Shown in pieces: positions 1 through 5,813 of a DNA stretch of 14,862 nt (position 1 is the first letter of the stretch; every line of letters starts with the position of its first letter). A model generated the notes under the pieces. It saw nothing but the letters and a program-made list of their open reading frames with translations, ran no database searches and was not told the origin of the DNA. The stretch lies in the NCBI GenBank assembly GCA_014376655.1, contig JACMRC010000223.1:1-14862 (forward strand), in the 5' to 3' direction. This DNA comes from Mucilaginibacter sp. Lineage in GTDB: Bacteria > Bacteroidota > Bacteroidia > Sphingobacteriales > Sphingobacteriaceae. The translations under genes and the position numbers were made by a program.

Positions 1-45
1 ATAATTAAAAGTTTAAATAATAATTGGTGGTGGCTTAACGATTAA
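1..45 (+). CDS. trpL: trp operon leader peptide, 3' end only
   Basis: The frame starting at base 1 is open from the window edge and ends at TAA 43-45. The visible residues are IIKSLNNNWWWLND, with three consecutive Trp codons (TGG) at 25-33. Three Trp codons just before a stop, followed by competing hairpins and a terminator in front of trpD, are the hallmark of a trp leader peptide. Its job would be to sense charged tRNA-Trp through ribosome stalling, not to act as a protein. The start codon lies left of the window, so the full length is unknown. The alternative, that this is the C-terminus of an unrelated upstream gene, is less likely because WWW is rare in proteins and the RNA folding fits attenuation so well. 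Confidence 0.75.
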   Translation: MIKSLNNNWWWLND

Positions 46-114
46 AATCGTAAGGCAAACTCCTGTAATTATAAATTATATTAAAAAAGGGTTGCCGCGA
101 GGTAACCCTTTTTT
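25..114 (+). promoter_or_regulatory. trp transcription attenuator (leader region)
   Basis: Three mutually exclusive pairings can be drawn. Hairpin 1:2 pairs 33-42 with 47-56 (loop TAAA, one A-A mismatch, one G-T pair). The antiterminator 2:3 pairs 54-58 with 92-96 and continues 60-62 with 89-91, with A59 bulged. The terminator 3:4 pairs 83-96 with 101-114. A ribosome stalled on the Trp codons at 25-33 would cover the 5' arm of 1:2, freeing 54-62 to sequester 89-96, so trpD is read. A ribosome reaching the stop at 43-45 would cover 54-58, so the terminator forms. The pairings are read directly from the sequence; the mechanism is the known one for trp leaders and is inferred here. Confidence 0.75.
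83..114 (+). terminator. Intrinsic terminator of the trp attenuator
   Basis: The 14-base arms at 83-96 and 101-114 are complementary except for one G-T pair (94/103). The loop is GCGA, a GNRA tetraloop. The GC-rich core is 89-96/101-108, and the 3' arm ends in six T (109-114). It lies 51 bases before the trpD start codon. The A-tract on the 5' side means it could also work on the opposite strand. Confidence 0.85.
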
Positions 115-165
115 GTTAGCAACGTTTAATGGTCGATAATTGAAAAATCCCGCGAAGGGGCATAT

Positions 166-1155
166 ATGAAACAGATACTTAATCATCTTTTTGAAAATAA
201 AACACTTACCCGCGACCAGGCAAAGGATATCCTGACACTGATATCGCAGGGGATTTACAATAACTCGCAAATGGCTGCTTTTATGACGGCATATTGCATG
301 CGCACCATTACCGTTACCGAACTGGAAGGATTTAGAGATGCTATGCTTGAACTATGCCTTCCTGTAAATTTGGGAACAAACGAATTGATAGACCTGTGCG
401 GTACAGGTGGTGATGGTAAGAATACGTTTAATATCTCAACATTGGCATCATTTGTAGTTGCCGGTGCAGATTATAAAGTTGCCAAACATGGTAACTATGG
501 TGTATCATCTGGCTGCGGGTCATCAAACGTGATGGAATACCTTGGGTATAAATTTACTAACGACATTGACCAGCTTAAAAGAACTTTAGATACCGCCAAC
601 ATCTGTTTCCTGCACGCTCCGTTATTTCACCCGGCCATGAAACACGTAGCGCCAATACGCCGCGAACTGGGTGTGAAAACCTTTTTTAATATGCTGGGTC
701 CAATGGTAAATCCGGCTAATCCTAATAACCAAATGGTTGGAGTTTATAACTTAGAGCTGGCAAGGATGTATGCCTATCTTTACCAACGGTCAAATAAGAA
801 ATATACGATCTTAAACGCTTTAGAAGGTTATGATGAAATTTCGCTTACCTGCGATTTTAAAACCTTCACCCCTAAAGGCGAAAAGATAAATACCTTAAAA
901 AGTATTGGATTTGATAGGTTAGACCCGGCATCAATTGCAGGTGGAAGCACTGTTGAAGAATCAGCGGGCATATTTATAAAAGTACTTTCAGGCGATGCTA
1001 CTACAGCGCAAAGCAGCGTGGTATTAGCAAACGCGGCGGTGGCAATAAATACTATTCACCCTGAAAAAAGTTTTGGCGATTGCTTCTATGAGGCGGAAAA
1101 ATCGTTGGTAAGTAAACGCGCTTTAACAAGTTTTAAAAACCTGGTTGGTAACTAA
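166..1155 (+). CDS. trpD: Anthranilate phosphoribosyltransferase
   Basis: Transfers phosphoribosyl from PRPP to anthranilate, giving N-(5-phosphoribosyl)anthranilate, the second committed step of tryptophan synthesis in the cytosol. The 329-residue length fits the family. The PRPP-binding glycine motif GTGGDG is at residues 79-84, followed by the conserved NxFNIST-type segment. KHGN is at 107-110, and the serine/glycine stretch before NVMEYLG matches the family's GS-A-D region. The start is supported by the AAGGGG at 155-160, five bases upstream. It is the first structural gene after the attenuator. trpF begins two bases after its stop, so the two are almost certainly co-transcribed. The usual next gene, trpC, is missing at this place. 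Confidence 0.97.
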   Translation: MKQILNHLFENKTLTRDQAKDILTLISQGIYNNSQMAAFMTAYCMRTITVTELEGFRDAMLELCLPVNLGTNELIDLCGTGGDGKNTFNISTLASFVVAGADYKVAKHGNYGVSSGCGSSNVMEYLGYKFTNDIDQLKRTLDTANICFLHAPLFHPAMKHVAPIRRELGVKTFFNMLGPMVNPANPNNQMVGVYNLELARMYAYLYQRSNKKYTILNALEGYDEISLTCDFKTFTPKGEKINTLKSIGFDRLDPASIAGGSTVEESAGIFIKVLSGDATTAQSSVVLANAAVAINTIHPEKSFGDCFYEAEKSLVSKRALTSFKNLVGN

Positions 1156-1157
1156 AA

Positions 1158-1799
1158 ATGAAGATAAAGGTTTGCGGGCTAAAATATCCGGTCAATATTA
1201 CGGAGGTTACGGGTTTAGAGCCAGATTATGTGGGCTTTATCTACTATAACCGTTCGCCGCGCTTTGTTGGCGATATTACTGCGATTGATTTAACTTCGTT
1301 ACCTTCAAAAATAATTAAAACTGGTGTTTTTGTTGATGAAGATGCACAGGAAATAAACAAGCTGATTGACGAATTTGGGTTTAATGCCATACAATTACAT
1401 GGTAAAGAAAGTGCTGAGTTTGCTGCTTCATTTAAAGGCAGGGTAGAAGTGCTTAAAGCTTTTGGATTGGATGAGAATTTTAATTTAAACCAGCTAAATG
1501 CCTATGTTGGCAAGGTTGATTACTTTTTGTTTGATACCAAGACAGATGCGCATGGCGGCTCGGGCAAAACATTTAACTGGGATATATTAGATCAATATAA
1601 ACTGGATGTGCCATTTTTTTTAAGTGGCGGTTTAAGTTTAGATAATTTAGCGCACGTGGCAAAGATCAAACATCCGCAATTTTACGGGGTTGATTTAAAC
1701 AGCAGGTTTGAAACCGAGCCGGGATTAAAAGATATACAAAAACTAAAGCAGGCATTTAGCCTGTTAAAACAACATACTACACATGAAATACGGAGTTAA
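1158..1799 (+). CDS. trpF: Phosphoribosylanthranilate isomerase
   Basis: Catalyses the Amadori rearrangement of phosphoribosylanthranilate to CdRP, the step after TrpD. At 213 residues it is a single TIM-barrel domain. The N-terminal KVCGL motif carries the presumed catalytic Cys6, and Asp126 in FLFDTKT matches the catalytic acid. The GGSGKTFNW segment follows, then FLSGGL and the late phosphate-binding loop DLNSRFE.EPGLKD. The final 17 bases overlap the start of trpB, suggesting translational coupling. There is no fused TrpC domain, although trpC-trpF fusions occur in other bacteria, so the CdRP made here needs a TrpC encoded elsewhere. Confidence 0.96.
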   Translation: MKIKVCGLKYPVNITEVTGLEPDYVGFIYYNRSPRFVGDITAIDLTSLPSKIIKTGVFVDEDAQEINKLIDEFGFNAIQLHGKESAEFAASFKGRVEVLKAFGLDENFNLNQLNAYVGKVDYFLFDTKTDAHGGSGKTFNWDILDQYKLDVPFFLSGGLSLDNLAHVAKIKHPQFYGVDLNSRFETEPGLKDIQKLKQAFSLLKQHTTHEIRS

Positions 1800-2964
1800 C
1801 GAGCAAGGTTATTATGGCGATTTTGGCGGTGCATACGTGCCCGAAATGTTATACCCTAATGTTGAAGAATTAAGGCAGCAATATCTAAAGATAATCGAAG
1901 AACCCGATTTTAAAGCGGAGTTCGATCAGCTTTTAAAAGATTATGTAGGTAGGCCCTCGCCGTTATATTATGCCAAGCGGTATTCTGAGAAATATGGCGC
2001 AAACATATTTTTGAAGCGCGAGGATTTGAACCATACCGGATCGCATAAAATAAATAATGCCATAGGCCAGATACTCGTGGCGCAACGTTTAGGCAAAAAA
2101 AGAATAATTGCCGAAACAGGTGCCGGCCAGCATGGCGTAGCAACCGCTACCGTTTGTGCATTAAAAGGTATTGAGTGCGTTGTGTACATGGGCGAAATAG
2201 ACATGGAGCGCCAGGCCCCTAACGTGGCCCGTATGAAGATGCTTGGCGCTACTGTAGTTCCGGCTAAGTCGGGTAGTAAAACATTGAAGGACGCCACCAA
2301 TGAGGCTCTGCGCGACTGGATAGCTAACCCTGTTGATACACATTATATTATTGGTTCGGCAGTTGGCCCGTATCCATATCCTGATATGGTAGCTCGTTTT
2401 CAATCTATCATATCACTTGAAGCCAAAAAACAATTGTTTGAACATACCGGTAAAGAACTGCCTGAGTATGTAATGGCCTGCGTAGGTGGTGGTAGTAATG
2501 CCATGGGTATGTTCTATCATTTTCTGGATGATGAAAGCGTGCAATTAATAGCTGTTGAAGCAGCTGGAAAAGGCGTGGATAGCGGCCATTCGGCAGCTAC
2601 TACTTTTTTGGGTAAAGAGGGCGTTTTACACGGCAGCCGCACTATTTTAATGCAGACTGACGATGGCCAGGTGGTTGAACCATATTCTATATCAGCCGGG
2701 TTAGATTACCCGGGCATAGGCCCGCAACATGCGCATCTTTACAAAATAAAACGCGCCCAATATGCCAGTGTTACTGATGATGAGGCGTTACAAGCCGGTT
2801 TGTTATGCTGCCAAATGGAGGGCATTATCCCGGCTATCGAATCGGCACATGCTTTGGCACAATTAGAGAAAATGAAATTTAAGAAAGATGATAATGTTAT
2901 TATCTGCCTTTCGGGACGTGGGGATAAGGATCTGGATACTTATGTAAAATATTTTAACTACTAA
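1783..2964 (+). CDS. trpB: Tryptophan synthase beta chain
   Basis: PLP enzyme that condenses indole, channelled from TrpA, with serine to give tryptophan; works as an alpha2beta2 complex. At 393 residues it is full length. The PLP-binding lysine is K89 in HTGSHKINN, the phosphate-cradling glycine loop GGGSN is at 235-239, and the C-terminal LSGRGDKD motif is intact. The N-terminus (GYYGDFGGAYVPE) is typical of TrpB1, the form that partners TrpA. Its start lies inside the last codons of trpF. It is separated from trpA by 77 bases that contain a strong hairpin, unlike the tight trpD-trpF-trpB spacing. Confidence 0.98.
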   Translation: MKYGVNEQGYYGDFGGAYVPEMLYPNVEELRQQYLKIIEEPDFKAEFDQLLKDYVGRPSPLYYAKRYSEKYGANIFLKREDLNHTGSHKINNAIGQILVAQRLGKKRIIAETGAGQHGVATATVCALKGIECVVYMGEIDMERQAPNVARMKMLGATVVPAKSGSKTLKDATNEALRDWIANPVDTHYIIGSAVGPYPYPDMVARFQSIISLEAKKQLFEHTGKELPEYVMACVGGGSNAMGMFYHFLDDESVQLIAVEAAGKGVDSGHSAATTFLGKEGVLHGSRTILMQTDDGQVVEPYSISAGLDYPGIGPQHAHLYKIKRAQYASVTDDEALQAGLLCCQMEGIIPAIESAHALAQLEKMKFKKDDNVIICLSGRGDKDLDTYVKYFNY

Positions 2965-2985
2965 ATAGCTAATGGTTCGTGGATG

Positions 2986-3024
2986 ATGGTTCATAGTAAC
3001 CTGCAGCCATGAACTGTGAACCAT
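2986..3024. repeat. Inverted repeat between trpB and trpA
   Basis: The arms ATGGTTCATAGT (2986-2997) and ACTGTGAACCAT (3013-3024) pair over 12 bases with one G-T pair and a 15-base loop. A further ATGGTTC occurs at 2972-2978. No T-run follows, so this is not a normal intrinsic terminator. It could be an mRNA processing or stability element that sets trpB:trpA ratios, or a dispersed intergenic repeat. Confidence 0.7.
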
Positions 3025-3041
3025 AAACTATCAACTAATAT

Positions 3042-3818
3042 ATGAACCGTCTAAATCATTTATTCGCTACCAAGAAAGATAATTTATTATCCATCTACTA
3101 TACAGCTGGTTACCCTGCATTAAACACTACGGTTGATATTGCCGAAGCGTTAGAAAAATCCAGGGCAGATTTTTTAGAAGTAGGGTTCCCGTATTCAGAC
3201 CCGGTAGCTGATGGGCCGACTATCCAGAACAGCTCACAACAGGCTTTAGATAATGGTATGACGTTGGACGTTTTATTTGAGCAGTTAAAAGATCTGCGCA
3301 AGCGTGTAACTATCCCAATTTTGTTAATGGGGTATGTTAACCCTATTCTACAGTACGGTGTCGAACGTTTCTGTAAAAAAGCTGCCGAAGTAGGAGTTGA
3401 CGGGGTAATTGTACCCGACTTGCCGATGTATGAATACGAGAGCATGTACGCCAAATATTTTATTGATAACAACTTAATTAATATATTCCTGGTAACGCCA
3501 CAAACATCGCCAGATAGGATCCGTAAAATAGATGAGTTGAGTAATTCATTCATTTATCTGCTATCATCATCATCAATAACAGGTGGCAGCTTAAATGTAT
3601 CTGACAGTATTGAGGCTTATTATACCCGTGTAAAGGCAATGGGCCTTAAAAACCCAACCATTATTGGCTTTGGTATCTCTGATAACGCTACATTTACCAA
3701 AGCTTGCCAGTACGCAAACGGCGCAATAGTGGGCAGTAAGTTTGTAAAACTATTAGAGACAGAAAACTATCTCGAAAAAATACCCGCGTTTATCAAATCT
3801 ATCCGCCCTGTTAAATAA
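3042..3818 (+). CDS. trpA: Tryptophan synthase alpha chain
   Basis: Cleaves indole-3-glycerol phosphate to indole and glyceraldehyde-3-phosphate, passing indole to TrpB. It has 258 residues in a TIM barrel, slightly shorter than the enterobacterial protein. The catalytic residues are present: Glu46 in LEVGFPYSDP and Asp57 in VADGP, the usual 11 apart. The late phosphate-binding motifs (SSSSITGG and IIGFGIS) and the GAIVGSKFVK segment are intact. It is the last gene of the trp block; beyond it lies a long spacer facing a convergent gene. The start ATG follows an AT-rich stretch without a clear Shine-Dalgarno site, which is common in Bacteroidota. Confidence 0.97.
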   Translation: MNRLNHLFATKKDNLLSIYYTAGYPALNTTVDIAEALEKSRADFLEVGFPYSDPVADGPTIQNSSQQALDNGMTLDVLFEQLKDLRKRVTIPILLMGYVNPILQYGVERFCKKAAEVGVDGVIVPDLPMYEYESMYAKYFIDNNLINIFLVTPQTSPDRIRKIDELSNSFIYLLSSSSITGGSLNVSDSIEAYYTRVKAMGLKNPTIIGFGISDNATFTKACQYANGAIVGSKFVKLLETENYLEKIPAFIKSIRPVK

Positions 3819-3842
3819 ATATATTTATTAATATAGTTTTTT
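3814..3842 (+). terminator. Weak AT-only hairpin plus T-run after trpA
   Basis: A perfect 16-base palindrome of A and T only spans 3814-3829, overlapping the trpA stop codon, and TTTTTT follows at 3837-3842. The geometry resembles a terminator, but an all-AT stem is weak and the T-run is seven bases away, so termination here is doubtful. Confidence 0.25.
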
Positions 3843-3862
3843 ATGAAGAAGATCTTCATTTA

Positions 3863-3970
3863 TAACACCTAACATCGCACTATTATCACGCCGTATCACA
3901 CGCTATCACGCTATATCACATCATTATCGCACCGAATCATATTATATCACACTCCAGCACACTATATCAC
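3863..3970. repeat. Tandem array of 10-11-base units, consensus TATCAC plus about 4
   Basis: TATCAC begins exactly at 3884, 3894, 3904, 3914, 3945 and 3965. Variants fill the missing slots: TAACAC at 3863, CATCGC at 3873, TATCGC at 3925, AATCAT at 3935 and CAGCAC at 3955. All steps are 10 bases except two of 11 (3873 to 3884 and 3914 to 3925). The array is about 108 bases long, lies in the spacer between trpA and a convergent gene, and is not a multiple-of-three repeat, so it does not look coding. Confidence 0.85.
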
Positions 3971-4044
3971 AGCGATTTTTTAACTTAAATAGCTGTATGT
4001 TAACAGATTATTGTAAAACTGTAATTATTGCGCTTTTTGGTTGA

Positions 4045-4137
4045 GTGGCAATACCGCAAAAGTTGGATACTTTAAAAGAGCATGTGCTGGGCTACACACA
4101 GAAATACAAAAAATATCGCGGAGATAAATGCCCCTGA
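4045..4137 (+). CDS. Possible 30-residue micro-ORF (GTG start)
   Basis: GTG at 4045 opens a frame ending at TGA 4135-4137. It encodes a hydrophilic, lysine- and tyrosine-rich peptide containing LDTLKEHVLGYTQKYKKYRG, which looks more protein-like than random translation. The stop TGA at 4042-4044 directly precedes it in the same frame and closes a 15-codon ORF that starts with ATG at 3997. It may therefore be part of a decayed small gene. No homologue is recognised and there is no clear ribosome binding site. It overlaps the next micro-ORF by ten bases. Confidence 0.2.
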   Translation: MAIPQKLDTLKEHVLGYTQKYKKYRGDKCP

Positions 4138-4190
4138 TGATTATGGCAGCAATTATTTGCCTGGTTATTTTAATTAAACTGCGCAACTAA
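4128..4190 (+). CDS. Possible 20-residue single-span membrane peptide
   Basis: ATG at 4128 opens MPLMIMAAIICLVILIKLRN and stops at TAA 4188-4190. The peptide is one strongly hydrophobic helix with a positively charged C-terminus, the form of known small membrane proteins. GGAG at 4120-4123 lies four bases upstream as a possible ribosome binding site, unusual for this phylum. The start overlaps the end of the preceding micro-ORF, which could couple their translation. Alternatively the two frames are halves of one frameshifted small gene. Function is unknown and the reading is tentative. Confidence 0.28.
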   Translation: MPLMIMAAIICLVILIKLRN

Positions 4191-4191
4191 A

Positions 4192-4812
4192 TTATAAATA
4201 CAACTCTAACTCACCTTTACCTTCACGGATGATCTCGAAATCGCCGGAGGTGCAATCAACAACGGTCGACGCGACGTTATCGCCATAACCACCATCAATT
4301 ACAAGGTCAACCAGGTCTTGGTATTTTTCATAGATCAATTCCGGGTCGGTAGAGTATTCAATGATCTCGTCCGCATCGTGTATGGAGGTAGATAGGATAG
4401 GGTTTCCCAATTCTTTTACAATACAACGCGCAATATTATTATTAGGCACACGAATACCTACTGTTTTTTTGTTAGAGCTTAACAATTTGGGTACGTTATG
4501 GCTGGCATTAAATATAAAGGTAAATGGCCCCGGTAACGCTTTTTTTAATACCCGGAAGATGGTATTATCAATAGGTTTGATATAATCTGATATATGGCTC
4601 AGATCATAACATATAAAAGAAAAGTTAGCCTTATCGGGCTTTACGTTCCTGATCTTACAAATAGCCTCGATAGCTTTATGATTAGTTATATCGCACCCCA
4701 AACCATAAACCGTATCAGTAGGGTAGATGATGATACCGCCTTTACGCAGCACATCAACAACCTGTTGGATGATTTTCTCGTTAGGATTTTCGGGATATAT
4801 TTTAATCAGCAT
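4192..4812 (-). CDS. YciO/Sua5/YrdC-family protein (L-threonylcarbamoyladenylate synthase fold)
   Basis: A 206-residue single-domain protein of the YrdC fold. Family members of the TsaC/Sua5 branch make threonylcarbamoyl-AMP for the tRNA t6A modification; the YciO branch is related but its cellular role is less settled. The order of motifs (N-terminal YPENP, RKGGIIIYPTDTVYGLGC around 23-41, a KIRNVKPDK segment, then LPGPFTFI, VGIRVP, ILSTS, and a C-terminal IREGKGEL) and the length match E. coli YciO closely. The nucleotide-site segment TDTVYGLGC, however, is closer to the TsaC/Sua5 pattern than E. coli YciO is. No C-terminal Sua5 domain is present. It is convergent with trpA across the long spacer. 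The start codon is preceded within six bases by ATTTCG-type repeats. Confidence 0.85.
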   Translation of the reverse strand: MLIKIYPENPNEKIIQQVVDVLRKGGIIIYPTDTVYGLGCDITNHKAIEAICKIRNVKPDKANFSFICYDLSHISDYIKPIDNTIFRVLKKALPGPFTFIFNASHNVPKLLSSNKKTVGIRVPNNNIARCIVKELGNPILSTSIHDADEIIEYSTDPELIYEKYQDLVDLVIDGGYGDNVASTVVDCTSGDFEIIREGKGELELYL

Positions 4813-4817
4813 ATTTT

Positions 4818-4961
4818 GATTTCGGATTTCGAAATTTCGATTTCGTATTTACAGGTGCAATATACGCCAAAAAGCAACCTCAATTTGAGATTGCTTTTGA
4901 ATTATAGCATTTAACATGCCAAGTAAATATTACAATTTCGATATCGAAACTCCGAAATTCG
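4818..4961. repeat. Two clusters of ATTTCG-type words flanking a terminator
   Basis: Cluster one (4818-4845) reads GATTTCG, GATTTCG, AAATTTCG, ATTTCG in succession. Cluster two (4935-4961) contains ATTTCG, ATATCG, AAACTCCG, AAATTCG. The second is roughly the inverted form of the first. They bracket the yceI terminator in the 156-base spacer and run up to the yciO-like start codon on the minus strand. Confidence 0.65.
4870..4898 (-). terminator. Intrinsic terminator of yceI
   Basis: Arms 4870-4881 and 4887-4898 pair with a five-base loop. The single imperfect position (4878/4890) is a G-T pair on the minus strand but a C-A mismatch on the plus strand, so it suits minus-strand transcripts from yceI. 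On the minus strand the 3' arm ends in a run of T (4873 to 4869). Confidence 0.75.
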
Positions 4962-4968
4962 ATATTAA

Positions 4969-5487
4969 TTACGCTTGTTTAGCAAACTGAACATTAATAA
5001 TCAATTTAATGTCCTCGCCTAATACGATAGAACCTGCTTCGGTAATACCATCCCAGGTTAAACCAAAATCTTTACGGTTAATTTTACCGGTAATTTCAAA
5101 ACCTGCTTTGGTATTGCCATAAAAATCTGCTGCGGTACCGCCATGTTCTACTGCTAACGTAACCGGTTTGGTTATGCCTTTAATAGTCAAATCACCTTTC
5201 AATTCTTCACCATCAAATGATGTTGATTTGAAAGTGATAGTAGGATATTGCTCTGTATCAAAAAACTCTGCAGATTTTAAGTGACCATCACGTTGTTCTT
5301 GATTAGTATCAAGGCTGTTAACATCTAATGAAAAATTAGCTGTAGCGCCGTTGAAATCATCATTATCTGTTTCCAGGCTTCCTTCAAATGTTTTGAATGA
5401 ACCGGTTACAGTTGAAATTACTAAGTGTTTTACTTTAAATTGTACTTCTGAGTGCATTGGGTCTAATACCCATTTTTGTGTTGCCAT
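4969..5487 (-). CDS. yceI: YceI-family lipocalin-like protein
   Basis: A 172-residue YceI-domain protein, a lipocalin-like beta-barrel thought to bind isoprenoid-type lipids; the precise role is unknown. Family features are the opening KWVLDPMHSEVQFKVKHLVI, then GSF..FEG, the central FDTEQYPTITFKST and GDLTIKGITKPV segments, and the C-terminal FGLTWDGITEAGSIVLGEDIKL. The reading frame stays open upstream to an ATG at 5541, but the start chosen is the ATG at 5485-5487 (MATQKW). Homologues begin there, and the extra 18 codons would run through a candidate promoter box. With this start there is no signal peptide, so it is probably cytosolic, unlike E. coli YceI. A terminator follows. Confidence 0.92.
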   Translation of the reverse strand: MATQKWVLDPMHSEVQFKVKHLVISTVTGSFKTFEGSLETDNDDFNGATANFSLDVNSLDTNQEQRDGHLKSAEFFDTEQYPTITFKSTSFDGEELKGDLTIKGITKPVTLAVEHGGTAADFYGNTKAGFEITGKINRKDFGLTWDGITEAGSIVLGEDIKLIINVQFAKQA

Positions 5488-5511
5488 GATTGTTTTTGTT
5501 TTAGTGAGATA

Positions 5512-5519
5512 CAAATATA
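5512..5519 (-). promoter_or_regulatory. Candidate -7 promoter element of yceI
   Basis: On the minus strand these bases read TATATTTG, an exact match to the Bacteroidota -7 consensus TAnnTTTG, 24 bases before the ATG at 5487. No good TTTG -33 element was found at the expected distance, so this rests on the -7 box alone. Confidence 0.5.
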
Positions 5520-5705
5520 AGCACAATAGATGTTTAAACATGTAATTTAATTGTCATTTATATTTACTCTTTTTATAACCGATGGGAGGGAATATTGTTC
5601 TTACCTGAAATAGGTTGTAAACTTAGCTTAGGATAAGTTAACACCTAAGTTTCTTAGGTATGATCCACTTTAAGTGATCCGCTCAAAAATCTGCTAAACA
5701 ATTGT

Positions 5706-5735
5706 AAGTGATCCACATTTTAAAGTGGATCACTT
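5706..5735. repeat. Perfect 11-base inverted repeat AAGTGATCCAC
   Basis: AAGTGATCCAC at 5706-5716 is matched exactly by its inverse at 5725-5735, with an eight-base spacer. A related imperfect copy, TGATCCACTT then TAAGTGATCC, spans 5661-5680. It lies about 220 bases upstream of the yceI start and 29 bases beyond the end of the sucC terminator. It could be an operator, an RNA hairpin or a dispersed repeat. Confidence 0.75.
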
Positions 5736-5763
5736 GATGCTGTTTTCATTACAATCATACAAC

Positions 5764-5787
5764 AAAAAAGGGGCTAAAAGCCCCCTT
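5764..5787 (-). terminator. Intrinsic terminator of sucC
   Basis: Read on the minus strand, GGGGCT pairs with AGCCCC around a TTT loop (plus coordinates 5770-5775 and 5779-5784), and six T follow immediately (5769-5764). It lies 26 bases past the sucC stop codon. Confidence 0.88.
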
Positions 5788-5813
5788 AATAATTATATAA
5801 TATTCTGTTATGG

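Larger units (their letters stand above)
3819..4191. other. 373-base gene-poor spacer between convergent genes
   Basis: From left to right it holds the weak AT palindrome and T-run, a short hairpin (ATGAAGA/TCTTCAT, 3843-3859), the 10-base periodic array (3863-3970) and a stretch (3971-4191) with two tentative micro-ORFs listed separately. No tRNA, promoter box of the TAnnTTTG type or strong terminator was seen. Confidence 0.7.
5488..5813. other. 326-base spacer upstream of yceI and downstream of sucC
   Basis: Holds the candidate yceI promoter box, a small hairpin ACCTAAG-TTT-CTTAGGT (5643-5659) with related CTTAG words at 5622-5632, two palindromic GTGATCC-type elements (5661-5680 and 5706-5735), and the sucC terminator (5764-5787). 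No gene is seen. Confidence 0.7.

Noticed and set aside
1968..2300. A 110-codon open frame on the minus strand inside trpB
   Set aside because: It lies fully within the strongly supported trpB gene and has no family features.
3843..3859. Hairpin ATGAAGA/TCTTCAT as the trpA terminator
   Set aside because: No T-run follows it on either strand in the right place.
3863..3970. CRISPR array
   Set aside because: Units are only 10-11 bases with no 25-40-base unique spacers and no cas genes nearby.
4042..4044. Recoded in-frame TGA (selenocysteine or read-through) joining two short frames
   Set aside because: The GTG right after it can act as a start, no recoding structure is visible, and the flanking peptides are unrecognised.
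5488..5541. An 18-codon N-terminal extension of yceI starting at ATG 5541
   Set aside because: It is not signal-peptide-like, would run through a TATATTTG promoter box, and the family-typical N-terminus begins at the internal ATG 5487.
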